From contig CAYUET010000005.1 in the NCBI GenBank assembly GCA_964443875.1, positions 68,804 to 132,803 on the forward strand: a stretch of DNA of 64,000 bases. Direction: 5' to 3'. Made by a program: the position numbers and the translations under genes. The notes under the pieces are model-generated. The model worked only from the letters and a program-made list of their open reading frames with translations. It had not been told where the DNA came from and searched no databases. This document shows, piece after piece, positions 1 through 8,953 of this stretch. Position 1 is the first letter of the stretch, and every line of letters starts with the position of its first letter. This stretch comes from CAYUET01 sp964443875. GTDB taxonomy: Bacteria > Auribacterota > JAFGBW01.

Positions 1-642
1 CTGCACTGCTTCAGCCAGAACCAGACTGTCGTAGACGTCGACAGAATGAATCACGGTTAAATCAATCTTGTAATCCTTCAGAAGCTCCCTCACTTTTTCC
101 TTAAGCAGTTCCGGATTCTGGGAGGATCGCTTATAGTATTCATTCACAAAAGGGATGTTTTTAAAGAGGTTTGAAAAAAAGGGAATTTCCAGAATGTCAC
201 GGGCCAGAGTTGTTAAATTAAACTTCAGGAGTATTTTGTATATTTGATCAAAAATTTTTTTATTTTTCTTATCCGATGATTGAAGCTGATATTTTCTGGG
301 CACAGGAACACTGACCAGGGTTCCCAAACCTATTTTCTCTTTCTTTACCCTTAAATCCGCTTCATCTGTAAAATAGAGCTGAATAATCTGCATCCTGTTT
401 TTCCTGAGTAAGGAAGCGTTCAAATCCTTAAGATAACTTTCCAGCCCCCCTTTTGTATCGTAGCTTTTGGCGAATCTTAAAAGGGTTTTCCCGGCTAATT
501 CCCCGCCGGATTCATCGGATTCAAGAAAATGAACACCGCTTAAAGGGGCCAGACAATGAGAGGAGGCGAATGAAAAAAAATCAAACGCTAAAAAACTCAA
601 TAAGAGTACGATGAAATAGGAATATAAAAATCTTTTTTGCAT
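1..642 (-). CDS. Secreted protein with LAP motif, 3' end outside window (partial)
   Basis: Reading the minus strand from the ATG at 640-642 gives an uninterrupted 214-codon frame that runs off the left edge. The N-terminus is a clear signal peptide: basic MQKRFLY, then a hydrophobic stretch (SYFIVLLLSFLAFDFFSF), then ASSHCLAPLSG. The Cys-Leu-Ala-Pro segment right after the hydrophobic core resembles the LAP motif in other secreted proteins of this window (7107, 42896). The Cys could be a lipobox residue, though HCLA is not a canonical lipobox. The rest is mixed charged/hydrophobic sequence with no domain I recognise. Function unknown. The start is supported by the signal peptide that follows it directly. 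Confidence 0.7.
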   Translation of the reverse strand, partial: MQKRFLYSYFIVLLLSFLAFDFFSFASSHCLAPLSGVHFLESDESGGELAGKTLLRFAKSYDTKGGLESYLKDLNASLLRKNRMQIIQLYFTDEADLRVKKEKIGLGTLVSVPVPRKYQLQSSDKKNKKIFDQIYKILLKFNLTTLARDILEIPFFSNLFKNIPFVNEYYKRSSQNPELLKEKVRELLKDYKIDLTVIHSVDVYDSLVLAEAVQ

Positions 643-717
643 TTAAATACTTACCACTGGATTTCCAAAAAGTCAATATGGCCCGTGTACTGCATCCGGA
701 AAAATTCACGACTGAGC

Positions 718-813
718 ATGGATTCCGGAGTCAAGCTCCGGAATGACGGAAGAAAGACATGGATTCCGGAGTTGCCTATCCCGTAATGAAATGGATACAA
801 GCTCCGGAATGAC
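718..813. repeat. Two tandem copies of a palindromic intergenic repeat
   Basis: Two hairpin units follow each other: 718-749 (ATTCCGGAG, TCAAG, CTCCGGAAT core, ending in GACGG) and a longer, degenerate unit at 759-813 that begins ATGGATTCCGGAG and ends GCTCCGGAATGAC. The outer ends match the ATGGATTCC...GGAATGAC repeats found inside the rhs genes at 60794, 61263 and 63637. They lie between two minus-strand genes, just 3' of the copper ATPase stop codon. The first unit could fold as a strong stem in RNA but has no T-tract, so I do not call it a terminator. Confidence 0.75.
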
Positions 814-825
814 AGGCAGTTCAAT

Positions 826-3141
826 TTATAATTCCACCCGCCGCAGGCGCAGCGAATTGGTAATCACCGAAACCGAGCTGAAGCTCATGGCCGCTGCTGC
901 GATGATGGGCGAGAGCAATATTCCGAAAAAGGGATACAAAACCCCGGCGGCAATGGGAATGCCCAGGGAGTTATAAATAAAGGCAAAGAATAAATTCTGC
1001 CGGATATTCTTCATAGTAGCGAGGCTTAATCGTCTGGCTCTGACGATCCCCTGCAGATCCCCCTTTACCAGAACAACTCCTGCACTCTCCATGGCGATAT
1101 CCGTCCCTGTGCCCATGGCAATCCCCACCTGGGCCTGCGCCAGCGCAGGGGCATCGTTAATCCCGTCACCCGCCATGGCCACAATACGGCCTTCCGCCTG
1201 AATCTGCTTGATATGAGTTGCTTTCTGTTCTGGCAATACCTCCGCATGAACCTGGTCGATCCCCAGTTTTTCAGCAACCGCTTTTGCCGTGGTTTGGCTG
1301 TCGCCGGTAAGCATGACGATTTTCATTCCTTCCGCATGCAGATCCCGGATGGCATTCAGGGTGAACTCTTTGACAGGATCCGCAACCCCGATTCTTCCGG
1401 CGGGTTTGCCGTTTATAGCGATCAGCATAACGGTCTGACCTTCCCTGCGCTGCGGGTCTGCCTGCTGCGATAAACTGTCCGCATTGATGCCAAGGCCTTC
1501 CAAAAATTTTGCATTCCCTGCAGCCACCGGATATCCGGCCACCTCCCCTGTGACCCCCTTGCCTGTAACAGACCGGAAGTTACTGACCTTCAGAAGCCCG
1601 ATGCCGTCTTCTTCCGCGCCCTTGACAATGGCTTCTGCCAGGGGGTGCTCGCTCCCGCGCTCAAGGCTTGCAGCTATGCGTAATATTTCCTCTTCCGTAA
1701 ACCCCGGTTCAGCCTCAACGGACACAAGCTTTGGCTTGCCCTGAGTCAGGGTGCCGGTCTTGTCCACCACCAGGGTATCGACTTTTTCCAGGATCTCAAG
1801 GGCTTCGGCATTCTTGATCAGCACTCCGGCCAAAGCGCCGCGGCCTGTGCCGACCATGATGGAAATGGGAGTCGCAAGCCCTAATGCGCAGGGGCAGGCA
1901 ATGATAAGCACGGCAACCGCATTCACAACCGCATGGGCCAGGCGGGGCTCAGGCCCCCACACCCACCAGGCCATAAAGGCAAGAGCGGCAGCGCTGATTA
2001 CAAAAGGCACAAAATAACCGGCCACCACGTCAGCCAGTTTCTGAATGGGCGCACGGGAGCGCTGCGCCTCAAACACCATTTTAACAATGTGGGCCAAAAG
2101 GGTATCGGAACCGACTTTCTCAGCCTTCATGAATAAGCTGCCTGTACCGTTAACGGTCGCGCCGATCAATTTCACCCCAGTAAATTTTGTCGCAGGCATG
2201 GATTCTCCTGTGACCATGGATTCGTCCACATGGCTTTCGCCGTCAGTAACTATCCCATCTACGGGAATTTTCTCTCCGGGGCGGACACGCAGAATATCTC
2301 CAGCTTTTACCTGATCCAGAGGGATATCTTCTTCTGATCCATCTTTCCGTACAATGCGGGCTGTTTTCGGAGCAAGGCTCATTAATAGTTTAATAGCGGC
2401 ATGGGTTCGGGAGCGGGCACGCAATTCAAGGACCTGCCCGAGAAGAACAAGGGCTATAATCATGGCGGCTGCCTCAAAATACACATCCACCCCGCCCCCG
2501 TGCATCTGCATAAGGGAAGGAAAGATCTGTGGAAAAAATAAGGCAATAACGCTGTAGCCCCAGGCAACCGAGACCCCCAGGGTAATCAACGTAAACATGT
2601 TGAGGGCTAAGGTCTGTACAGATTGCCAGCCCCGGACAAAAAAAGGCCAGCCCCCCCAGAGGATCACAGGAGTTGCAAAGGCAAATTCAATCCATTGAAC
2701 GGCCTTCATGAAAAGGCGATCAGGTAACCACGCAGGCCTCATGTCTGAAATCATGGCCAGAACAAAAACGGGCAGAGCCAGGGCAAGACAAAACCAGAAA
2801 CGGCGGCTCATATCGACAAGTTCTTCATTGTTTTCCTCAAGGGTGAACTCCGCCGGTTCCAGGGCCATTCCGCACTTAGGGCAGATGCCCGGCCCCGCCT
2901 GCTCCACCTCAGGGTCCATGGGGCAGGTGTAACGGATTGATTTATCTTCTGCTTTTACAGGAGGAGAATTTTTTATATTCAGAACCTGTTCAGGATTTCT
3001 TTTGAACTTTTCAAGGCAGTGACCGCAGCAGAAATAATACTCTTTGCCTGCATAAACAAAATGATATTGGGAATCAGGGGAGGACACCATATTGCAGACA
3101 GGGTCTCTGTGCTGCTCTTCTGTATTCAGTTCCTTATTCAT
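826..3141 (-). CDS. copA: Cu(+)-translocating P1B-type ATPase with YHS and heavy-metal-binding N-terminus
   Basis: ATP-driven export of monovalent copper (possibly silver) across the inner membrane. The 771-residue protein starts with a YHS domain (about residues 10-55: DPVCNM, YFCCGHCLEKF) instead of the usual CxxC ferredoxin-like domains, then a short heavy-metal-binding domain (about 70-95: YTCPMDPEV, CPKCGMALEP). Membrane helices, the A-domain (MVTGES), the intramembrane CPC motif (ACPCALGLATP), the phosphorylation site DKTGTLT, the P1B-specific HP dipeptide (SEHPLAEAI) and the hinge GDGINDAPAL all follow in order. A good purine-rich Shine-Dalgarno (AAGGAAGG) precedes the ATG at 3141. It appears monocistronic; no CopY or CueR regulator is adjacent. 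Silver or other soft-metal specificity cannot be excluded. Confidence 0.93.
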   Translation of the reverse strand: MNKELNTEEQHRDPVCNMVSSPDSQYHFVYAGKEYYFCCGHCLEKFKRNPEQVLNIKNSPPVKAEDKSIRYTCPMDPEVEQAGPGICPKCGMALEPAEFTLEENNEELVDMSRRFWFCLALALPVFVLAMISDMRPAWLPDRLFMKAVQWIEFAFATPVILWGGWPFFVRGWQSVQTLALNMFTLITLGVSVAWGYSVIALFFPQIFPSLMQMHGGGVDVYFEAAAMIIALVLLGQVLELRARSRTHAAIKLLMSLAPKTARIVRKDGSEEDIPLDQVKAGDILRVRPGEKIPVDGIVTDGESHVDESMVTGESMPATKFTGVKLIGATVNGTGSLFMKAEKVGSDTLLAHIVKMVFEAQRSRAPIQKLADVVAGYFVPFVISAAALAFMAWWVWGPEPRLAHAVVNAVAVLIIACPCALGLATPISIMVGTGRGALAGVLIKNAEALEILEKVDTLVVDKTGTLTQGKPKLVSVEAEPGFTEEEILRIAASLERGSEHPLAEAIVKGAEEDGIGLLKVSNFRSVTGKGVTGEVAGYPVAAGNAKFLEGLGINADSLSQQADPQRREGQTVMLIAINGKPAGRIGVADPVKEFTLNAIRDLHAEGMKIVMLTGDSQTTAKAVAEKLGIDQVHAEVLPEQKATHIKQIQAEGRIVAMAGDGINDAPALAQAQVGIAMGTGTDIAMESAGVVLVKGDLQGIVRARRLSLATMKNIRQNLFFAFIYNSLGIPIAAGVLYPFFGILLSPIIAAAAMSFSSVSVITNSLRLRRVEL

Positions 3142-3298
3142 GGCCTTCCTTTAGAAGCTTCTACAGCTTCCTTATGCGATAACATCATTAATTTTTTTGA
3201 ATGCCTGTTTAAACCTTTGGCTGAATTTTCAAATAAACCGGACAGGATTGAATTATATTCCTTTTTGCAGGCCTCTTCCATTTCAAAATGTATCGAAT

Positions 3299-3397
3299 GT
3301 CATTCCGAACGAACGTGAAAAATCTGAATTTCCAGCTCAGCTCGAAATGACTAGCCGCAGTATACTGCGGGGAATTAAACCCCTAGAGATTAAAATA
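3299..3397. repeat. Dispersed composite repeat, copy 1
   Basis: The block begins GTCATTCCGAAC, runs through CTCGAAATGAC, then AGCCGCAG...CTGCGGGGAATTAAAC and ends GAGATTAAA. The same arrangement recurs at 16581-16677, and its right half recurs near 52012-52052. The CCGCAG/CTGCGG arms form a small hairpin. It lies between copA and the thi operon, just upstream of the TPP riboswitch. It is MITE-like in organisation and I see no coding capacity. Confidence 0.75.
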
Positions 3398-3437
3398 TCG
3401 ATTTACTTATTTCCAATTATTGCTATTTTTCCTGTCA

Positions 3438-3536
3438 ACGATTGGGGAGCCCGTGAAACGGTGCTGAGAGTTCTGATAAAATCAGATGACCCGTATAACC
3501 TGAACCGGATAATGCCGGCGGAGGGAGCTGAGTCGT
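3438..3536 (+). promoter_or_regulatory. TPP riboswitch (THI element)
   Basis: The conserved thi-box blocks are present in order: GGGGAGCC on the 5' side, GTGCTGAGAGT (the CUGAGA pyrimidine-sensor element), then ACCCGTATAACCTGAACCGG, ATAATGCCGGCGGAGGGAG (pyrophosphate-sensor helix and 3' core). ACGATT (3438-3443) can pair with AGTCGT (3531-3536) to close stem P1. It lies about 45 nt upstream of thiE, the first gene of thiESGHF, and should bind thiamine pyrophosphate and lower expression of the operon. Confidence 0.93.
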
Positions 3537-3556
3537 GTCGTTCTTCTCAATTTCTC

Positions 3557-3578
3557 TTCCCGGTGCCAACACTGGGAA
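3557..3578 (+). promoter_or_regulatory. Hairpin over the thiE ribosome binding region (likely expression platform)
   Basis: TTCCCGGTG (3557-3565) and CACTGGGAA (3570-3578) form a 9-bp stem with one G-U pair and a CCAA loop. It ends three bases before the thiE ATG at 3582. The only purine-rich stretch upstream of the ATG, TGGGAA, is inside the 3' arm, so folding would hide it. There is no T-tract, so control of translation initiation is more likely than transcription termination. Confidence 0.6.
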
Positions 3579-3581
3579 CGT

Positions 3582-4196
3582 ATGAAATCCAAAAATCTGT
3601 ATCTGGTGCTCACCAGCGATTGCTGCGGGGGGCGTGATCCGCTTCACGTGGCAAAAGAAGCGCTTAAGGCAGGCGTAGACATTCTGCAGATGCGTGAAAA
3701 AAACAAATCCCGGCCTGAACTTTTATCCTTCGGGAAAAAACTTTCACACCTGTGCAGGGAATCCGGCGCGCTTTTCATTGTGAATGATGATCCGCTTCTC
3801 GCTCAAGAACTTGAGGCCGACGGCGTCCATCTGGGGCAGGAGGATCTGCTCATTTATCCGCTCACTGAAACACGCAGGCTTTTAGGCAGGGATAAACTCA
3901 TCGGACTTTCAACCCATTCCCTGGAACAGTTTAAAAAAGCCAATGAGCAGGATTTTGATTATCTGGCCTTTGGCCCTGTGTTTCCAACCAAAACCAAGGA
4001 TTATTTCATCGGCACAAACGACCTGGAAGAGGTCTTAAAAATCGCCCTCAAGCCCGTCGTCCTGATCGGCGGAATCACGCTTTGCAACATCCCCGAACTG
4101 ACGTCTCGGAAGGTCAGAAACATCGCCATGATCCGGGCCATCACCGAAGCTACAGATATCGCGCAGGCAGTACGGCAATTCAAGGAGGTTTTATGA
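3582..4196 (+). CDS. thiE: Thiamine-phosphate synthase
   Basis: Joins the HMP-PP pyrimidine and thiazole-phosphate halves to give thiamine monophosphate in the cytoplasm. The 204-residue TIM-barrel protein shows the family signatures: QMREKN near residue 38, IVNDDP (about 66-71), DGVHLGQEDL (about 80-89), GLSTHS and FGPVFPTKTKD (about 130-140, phosphate/pyrimidine site), and the glycine-rich LIGGIT near 164. It is the first gene after the TPP riboswitch. The stop codon overlaps the thiS start (ATGA at 4193-4196), suggesting translational coupling. The start is the first ATG after the regulatory hairpin. TenI-type homologues are the main alternative, but the intact active-site segments favour ThiE. 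Confidence 0.93.
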   Translation: MKSKNLYLVLTSDCCGGRDPLHVAKEALKAGVDILQMREKNKSRPELLSFGKKLSHLCRESGALFIVNDDPLLAQELEADGVHLGQEDLLIYPLTETRRLLGRDKLIGLSTHSLEQFKKANEQDFDYLAFGPVFPTKTKDYFIGTNDLEEVLKIALKPVVLIGGITLCNIPELTSRKVRNIAMIRAITEATDIAQAVRQFKEVL

Positions 4197-4393
4197 AACT
4201 CAAAATCAACGGGTGCGAGCAGGAAATTCACGAAGCCCAAACACTCGAAGCACTGGTGAAAGAAAAACAACTGGTCACAAACCATATCGTCATCGAACTC
4301 AATGCGCAAATTATCCCCAGAGAGCAATGGCCTGAAACCCGGCTCAACAAAGGGGACTGCCTTGAAATCGTAAGCTTTGTAGGAGGAGGATAA
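4193..4393 (+). CDS. thiS: Sulfur carrier protein ThiS
   Basis: A 66-residue ubiquitin-fold protein ending in the diagnostic Gly-Gly tail (IVSFVGGG). The C-terminal glycine is adenylated by ThiF and converted to a thiocarboxylate that donates sulfur to the thiazole ring. A strong Shine-Dalgarno (AAGGAGG at 4182-4188) precedes the ATG at 4193, which overlaps the thiE stop, so I use this start and not the in-frame ATG further upstream. thiG begins 2 nt after the stop. Confidence 0.93.
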   Translation: MKLKINGCEQEIHEAQTLEALVKEKQLVTNHIVIELNAQIIPREQWPETRLNKGDCLEIVSFVGGG

Positions 4394-4395
4394 CC

Positions 4396-5172
4396 ATGAA
4401 TGATTTTCTCGAAATCGCAGGAAAAAAAATCAAAAACAGGCTTTTTATGGGCACGGGCAAATTCGGAGACAACCGCCTGATCCGTCCGGTGCTCGAAAAA
4501 TCAGGCGCTGAAATCGTAACCGTGGCGCTTCGCCGGGTGGATGATTCCCAAGGCGACGAAAACATCCTGAATTTCATCCCGAAGGAATGCCTGCTGATGC
4601 CCAATACTTCAGGCGCCCGCACGGCCGAAGAAGCCGTAAGGATCGCACGCCTGGCCAAAGCCGCGGGAGCCGGAAACTGGATCAAGATCGAAGTCATCAA
4701 CAACAACAGATATCTCCTGCCGGACAACGACGAAACGCTTAAAGCCGTTGAAATCCTTGCAAAGGAAGGTTTCGTGGTACTGCCCTACATGCTGCCGGAT
4801 CTCTATGCGGCAAAGCGCATGAGGGATGCGGGCGCTGCCGCCGTGATGCCTCTGGGTTCCTGCATCGGCTCCAACCGGGGGCTTAAGACAAAGGAAATGG
4901 TCAGAATCATGATCCGTGAACTCACTGTGCCGGTGATCGTGGATGCCGGGCTGGGCATGCCCTCCGAGGCCGCCGAATGCATGGAAATAGGCTGCGGAGC
5001 CGTTCTCGTCAATACGGCAATTGCCACGGCAAAAGACCCTGTGGAAATGGCAATCGCCTTCAGTGAAGGTGTGCGCGCAGGCAGACGCGCCTTTTTTGCA
5101 GCCTCAGGCTTTGTCGGAGAAACGGCAAACGCCTCCTCCCCGCTTACCGATTTTTTAAGAGAGGAAAATTAA
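4396..5172 (+). CDS. thiG: Thiazole synthase
   Basis: Forms the thiazole phosphate ring from 1-deoxy-D-xylulose 5-phosphate, dehydroglycine and ThiS thiocarboxylate. At 258 residues it has normal family length. Visible signatures are FMGTGKF near residue 18, TVALRRVD (about 37-44), MPNTSGARTAEEAVRIARLA (about 73-92), the Schiff-base lysine in GNWIKIEVI (about 94-102), and the phosphate-binding PLGSCIGSNRGL and VDAGLGMPSEAAECME segments. It is tightly packed between thiS and thiH (2 nt and 4 nt gaps), which places it in the same transcript and complex. Confidence 0.95.
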   Translation: MNDFLEIAGKKIKNRLFMGTGKFGDNRLIRPVLEKSGAEIVTVALRRVDDSQGDENILNFIPKECLLMPNTSGARTAEEAVRIARLAKAAGAGNWIKIEVINNNRYLLPDNDETLKAVEILAKEGFVVLPYMLPDLYAAKRMRDAGAAAVMPLGSCIGSNRGLKTKEMVRIMIRELTVPVIVDAGLGMPSEAAECMEIGCGAVLVNTAIATAKDPVEMAIAFSEGVRAGRRAFFAASGFVGETANASSPLTDFLREEN

Positions 5173-5176
5173 AACC

Positions 5177-6277
5177 ATGAGCTTTTATTCCCTCATTGAA
5201 AAATACCGCGGGTTTGATTTTAAAAAGGCGTTCCGGGAAATCAGCCCCTATGAAGCCAAAGCCGCGATTTTCTCAGATTCTTCAGATGAAAAACGGCTGC
5301 TCGCACTCTTATCCCCGGCAGCCGGATTGTTCCTGGAAGAAATGGCAGGCGAGGCCCAAAAACTGACCGTGCAGCACTTCGGCCGCTCCATGCAGATGTA
5401 TACCCCGATGTATCTCTCGGATTTCTGCGAAAACCGCTGTATCTATTGCGGATATCAGGCGGGAAACACGATCCCCCGAAAAACACTTTCCCTGGAGGAA
5501 GCGGAAAAAGAAGCGGCCTGCATTGCGGATTTAGGGTTCAGACATATTCTCCTTCTCACCGGTGAATCCCGGATCAAAAGCCCTGTTTCCTACATCGGCC
5601 AATGTGTAAAACTTCTGAAACAATATTTTTCCTCTGTCTCCGTGGAAGTATATCCCCTGACCCAGGCCGAATATGAGGAACTGATTGAGGCGGGCGTATG
5701 CGGACTCACCGTTTATCAGGAAACGTATGACGAGGCAACCTATGACAGAGTTCATCTTCAGGGCCCGAAAAAAAATTATTGCAACCGCCTGGATGCCCCG
5801 GAGCGCGGCGGGGCCGCGGGCATGCATTTCCTCAACATCGGTGCGCTTCTGGGCCTGGGAAACTGGCAGACAGACGCCTTTTTCATGGGACTCCATGCCC
5901 TTTATCTGCAGGAACTTTTCCCCGGCTGCGAAATCGGCGTCTCGGTTCCGCGAATGAGGCCCCATGAAGGCAGCTTTCAGCAGGTCTCAAGGGTGAGCGA
6001 TACAAACCTGGTTCAGATCATCACCGCCCTGCGTCTTTTTTTACCAAAAGCCTCCATTGCCCTCTCCACCCGCGAGGAAAAAACGTTCAGGAATCATCTG
6101 ATTCCCTTAGGCATCACCATGATGTCCGCCTCCTCCAGCACAGGGGTCGGCGGGCATACTCAGTCAGAAGGGGGGGGATTAAAACAGTTTGAAATTTCCG
6201 ATACCCGAACTCTCGAGGAAGTCAGGCAGGCGATCCGTTTCGCCGGGTATCAGCCTGTCTTGAAAAACTGGTCATGA
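5177..6277 (+). CDS. thiH: 2-iminoacetate synthase (radical SAM, tyrosine lyase)
   Basis: Cleaves tyrosine by radical SAM chemistry to give dehydroglycine and p-cresol, which implies an anaerobic or microaerobic thiazole route (aerobes commonly use the oxidase ThiO). The 366-residue protein carries the CxxxCxxC cluster motif (CENRCIYCGY, about residues 85-94), the following LLTGES segment and a C-terminal BATS-like region (SASSSTGVGG). The stop overlaps the thiF start by 4 nt (ATGA). Length and operon position fit ThiH rather than BioB or HydG. Confidence 0.94.
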   Translation: MSFYSLIEKYRGFDFKKAFREISPYEAKAAIFSDSSDEKRLLALLSPAAGLFLEEMAGEAQKLTVQHFGRSMQMYTPMYLSDFCENRCIYCGYQAGNTIPRKTLSLEEAEKEAACIADLGFRHILLLTGESRIKSPVSYIGQCVKLLKQYFSSVSVEVYPLTQAEYEELIEAGVCGLTVYQETYDEATYDRVHLQGPKKNYCNRLDAPERGGAAGMHFLNIGALLGLGNWQTDAFFMGLHALYLQELFPGCEIGVSVPRMRPHEGSFQQVSRVSDTNLVQIITALRLFLPKASIALSTREEKTFRNHLIPLGITMMSASSSTGVGGHTQSEGGGLKQFEISDTRTLEEVRQAIRFAGYQPVLKNWS

Positions 6278-6894
6278 ACGATTTTGAGAAAACCCTGCTT
6301 TCCCGGTTCGGGGAAAAGAATCTTTCAAAAATCCAGTCCGTAAAAATCGGCATTGCCGGAGCGGGCGGGCTTGGCTCCAACTGCGCCTTTAATCTGGTCC
6401 GGGCGGGCTTCAGACGCTTTACGATCATTGATTTTGACAGAATCGATCCTTCCAATTTAAACCGGCAGTTTTATTTTTATGACCAGGTGGGCATGCCCAA
6501 AGTCCGGGCTCTGGAAAAGAATTTAAAACGGATCAATCCGGATATTGACGGGGAATTCATCGAAAGAAAGATCAATGCAGACAATATCTGTGAATTATTC
6601 CGGGAATGCGACATTGTTGCAGAAGCGTTTGACAGGCCGGAATACAAAAGTCTCTTTGTTGAAAAACTTCTGAATACCGGAAAGTTTCTGGTCTGCGCTT
6701 CAGGGCTTGCCGGGTGGGGAAATTCAGATGCCATAAACGTCCGGCGGATCAAAAGCAACCTGGTCATGATCGGGGACCAAGTCAGTGATTTTCAAAAAGC
6801 CGTACCGCTTTCCCCCAGGGTCAATATCGTTGCCGCCAAACAGGCCGATGAGATACTTGCCTTTGTGCTAAGCCGTTTATATTTTTGCCATTAA
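6274..6894 (+). CDS. thiF: ThiS adenylyltransferase, short ThiF-family enzyme
   Basis: Activates the C-terminal glycine of ThiS by adenylation. The 206-residue protein is the short form of the MoeB/ThiF superfamily. It has the nucleotide-binding GAGGLGSNCAFNLVRAG segment (about residues 29-45), the acidic DFDRIDPSNLNRQ motif (about 54-66), and the alanine-rich VAEAFDRPE segment. The usual zinc-binding CxxC pairs of MoeB are absent, as in other short ThiF proteins. It is the last gene of thiESGHF; 212 nt of non-coding DNA follow. Confidence 0.9.
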   Translation: MNDFEKTLLSRFGEKNLSKIQSVKIGIAGAGGLGSNCAFNLVRAGFRRFTIIDFDRIDPSNLNRQFYFYDQVGMPKVRALEKNLKRINPDIDGEFIERKINADNICELFRECDIVAEAFDRPEYKSLFVEKLLNTGKFLVCASGLAGWGNSDAINVRRIKSNLVMIGDQVSDFQKAVPLSPRVNIVAAKQADEILAFVLSRLYFCH

Positions 6895-7106
6895 CCCTCT
6901 ACGGATGAAGGTATGGATACAGGAATTTTATCCCGCAATGTCCTGGGGGCAAGGTTTTGATATGACGGAAAAAAGAGAGATTTTGTGCCCCTGCAGTCCT
7001 TGACTAAGGCTTATTCCGGGGGTAGACTCTGCTATAGATATAGACCTTTGCTGCAATCCCCTTCATTTGAAGTAACCTGCATCACAAAACGGCATTAGAA
7101 AGAAAC

Positions 7107-8299
7107 ATGAAAATAACGCTTATAAAAATATTTTTTGCATTTTATTTATTCAGTCCTCTCTTCCTGGGGGCTGAAGAAACCCCTCTTGCGCCCAGATCAC
7201 AGATTGAATTCCTGTCTGTGGATGAAAATTTTTCATCCGTATTCCGGGTGAATTCGTTTTCCCCTGACCGGATGAACCTGGCGCCCAAGTCACAAATGCA
7301 TTCCCTGGCTGAATTAAACAGGAATGCCGCGGCCCTTTTAAAAAACTATTATGATTTCATTTCCCAAAGGGAGGCCTTTCACTCCTTCAACGACGAAAAG
7401 GAAACACAGGCCTTTTTATTCGGGATGAACAACTGGTTCGGGACCAATGAACTCATCACCGGGTACAAGGAACATCTGGAGGGNNNNNNNNNNAAAACGG
7501 GGTCTACATCGGGGTGGGTTACGGAGGCCAGAATTTCTCAAAGCTCTGCCACGGAAATTTTGACGAGGCCATCATCATTGATGTGAATCCCTTTGTGACC
7601 GAGATTTATATGCCCATGAGAGCCCTGCTTATCAGCCGCTGCGAAACAAGGGCGGAGTATCTTTCAACGGTTTACGGAATCCGGCTCGATGAAAAAACAG
7701 GGGCTGAACTGAAAAACGCCTCTCTCGGGGAAATCGATGAGGTTCTGTCTGCCAGAAAGAATCTCCGGGACAACGCCTTTATTGAGGAAACCGGGAAGGA
7801 GATCATCGCACTCTTTCCGGATTCACTGAAAGCCCAGGCTGAAAAACTATGGAATAAATACGCTTATACCCCGGCCATTTACCGGGGCATTGTCAGAAGC
7901 ATGAAGCAGGAGGAAAGCTGGCTTCAAGATGAAGAATCCTATGCCAAAATCCGCAACATGATTCTGCAGAATAAAATCAAGGGGATAACAGGCAACTGGC
8001 TGTCAAAGGGCTTTACGGACAAGATCTCCTCGTATATTCAGGGGCAGGAAAAAGAAACCTCTGTTGTCTACATTTCGAATATTACGGAATGGGTCAAGCG
8101 GAATACTCTTCATGCCAATGAGCAGCTGTCCCTTCTTTTCAGCAACATCCAGTCCTTTCAGCTGAAAAAGGATGCCCTGATTATCGGAAATGAAAACAGC
8201 AAATATTTCATGATGAACACGGAGGATTTAAAAACCTTTATGAGCCGCTTGGCCGATGTTCTTCAGGCAAGCCGGAACTTAATCAACAGAGCCTCCTGA
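7107..8299 (+). CDS. Secreted LAP-motif protein interrupted by an assembly gap
   Basis: The N-terminal part (from ATG at 7107) has a signal peptide (MKITLIKIFFAFYLFSPLFL) followed by EETPLAPRSQ, and a second NLAPKSQ near residue 58. Ten Ns at 7484-7493 break the frame. After the gap the frame resumes at about 7496 with NGVYIGVGYGGQNF and AIIIDVNPFV and runs to the stop at 8299. These segments resemble the glycine-rich and acidic strands of the Rossmann-like LIC_10091-type proteins, but I hold that as a weak similarity. The frame before the gap is +7107 and after it +7496, consistent with one gene if the gap is mis-sized. Function unknown. Confidence 0.6.
7484..7493. other. Assembly gap (10 N)
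   Basis: Ten consecutive Ns. The round number suggests a scaffold placeholder, not a measured gap length. The flanking frames both belong to the secreted protein gene 7107-8299. Confidence 0.97.
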
Positions 8300-8509
8300 C
8301 CTTCCCTATTAACTCAAAGGCGGATTCCTGCTTCTTTATTGAACAGGCTCTCTCATAATCGTTATTTTTTTATCCATTATTCTTCACCTTGCAAACACTT
8401 GCAACGCAATTGCGTTTTACACTCAAAATTTTAAAAATAGTCAGCCAGAAAAAATTGTGGTAAAAAACTAAGCTCATTTTGTTTTTTAAAAATAAAAAAA
8501 TGATTGGAA

Positions 8510-8923
8510 ATGAAAATAAAATTCGAAGGATTTATAACGGAAGTGACAGGGAATGAGGCAACGGTTCGATTATCCGAACACAGCGAATGCGCTCAATGCG
8601 GAAACTGCAGCGGAAAGGATGCCTCTGCAATAAAGGCTTTAAACCCCATTCACGCCAAACCGGGTCAACAGGTGATTGTTGAAAAGGAAGACCAGAACCT
8701 GATCCATTCGGCCTTCATTATTTTCGTTCTTCCTTTATTATCCCTTTGTGCCGGGGCTGGCCTGGGGTATGGGCTCTCCCTTCTGGTTGACACGCCACCG
8801 TTTTCCACTTCATCGGCCGCAGGAATCCTGCTTTTTTTTCCGTCTCTTTTCTTCATCAGGAAATATGACAGAAAAATGCAAAATGTTCCTGAAACGCCTG
8901 TAATCGTGGGCTTAAAAACTTAA
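8510..8923 (+). CDS. rseC: RseC/MucC-like membrane protein upstream of rnf
   Basis: A 137-residue protein with an N-terminal small-barrel-like region containing a cysteine cluster (CAQCGNC, about residues 28-34, then ECxx upstream), followed by two transmembrane helices (AFIIFVLPLLSLCAGAGLGY and a second at about 100-115). This is the layout of the RseC/SoxR-reducing family, which often lies beside Rnf/Rsx genes and is thought to be involved in keeping redox sensors reduced or in sigma-E control. I take the ATG at 8510; a TTG two codons upstream is also possible. rnfC follows 30 nt downstream, so it likely heads the rnf operon. Confidence 0.8.
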   Translation: MKIKFEGFITEVTGNEATVRLSEHSECAQCGNCSGKDASAIKALNPIHAKPGQQVIVEKEDQNLIHSAFIIFVLPLLSLCAGAGLGYGLSLLVDTPPFSTSSAAGILLFFPSLFFIRKYDRKMQNVPETPVIVGLKT

Positions 8924-8953
8924 AAACAGTATGACAAAAGGAGTATCGTTGTA

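Noticed and set aside
3197..3637. Open frame across the riboswitch and repeat region
   Set aside because: It covers the dispersed repeat and the TPP riboswitch, and its sequence has no family resemblance. It is a chance frame.
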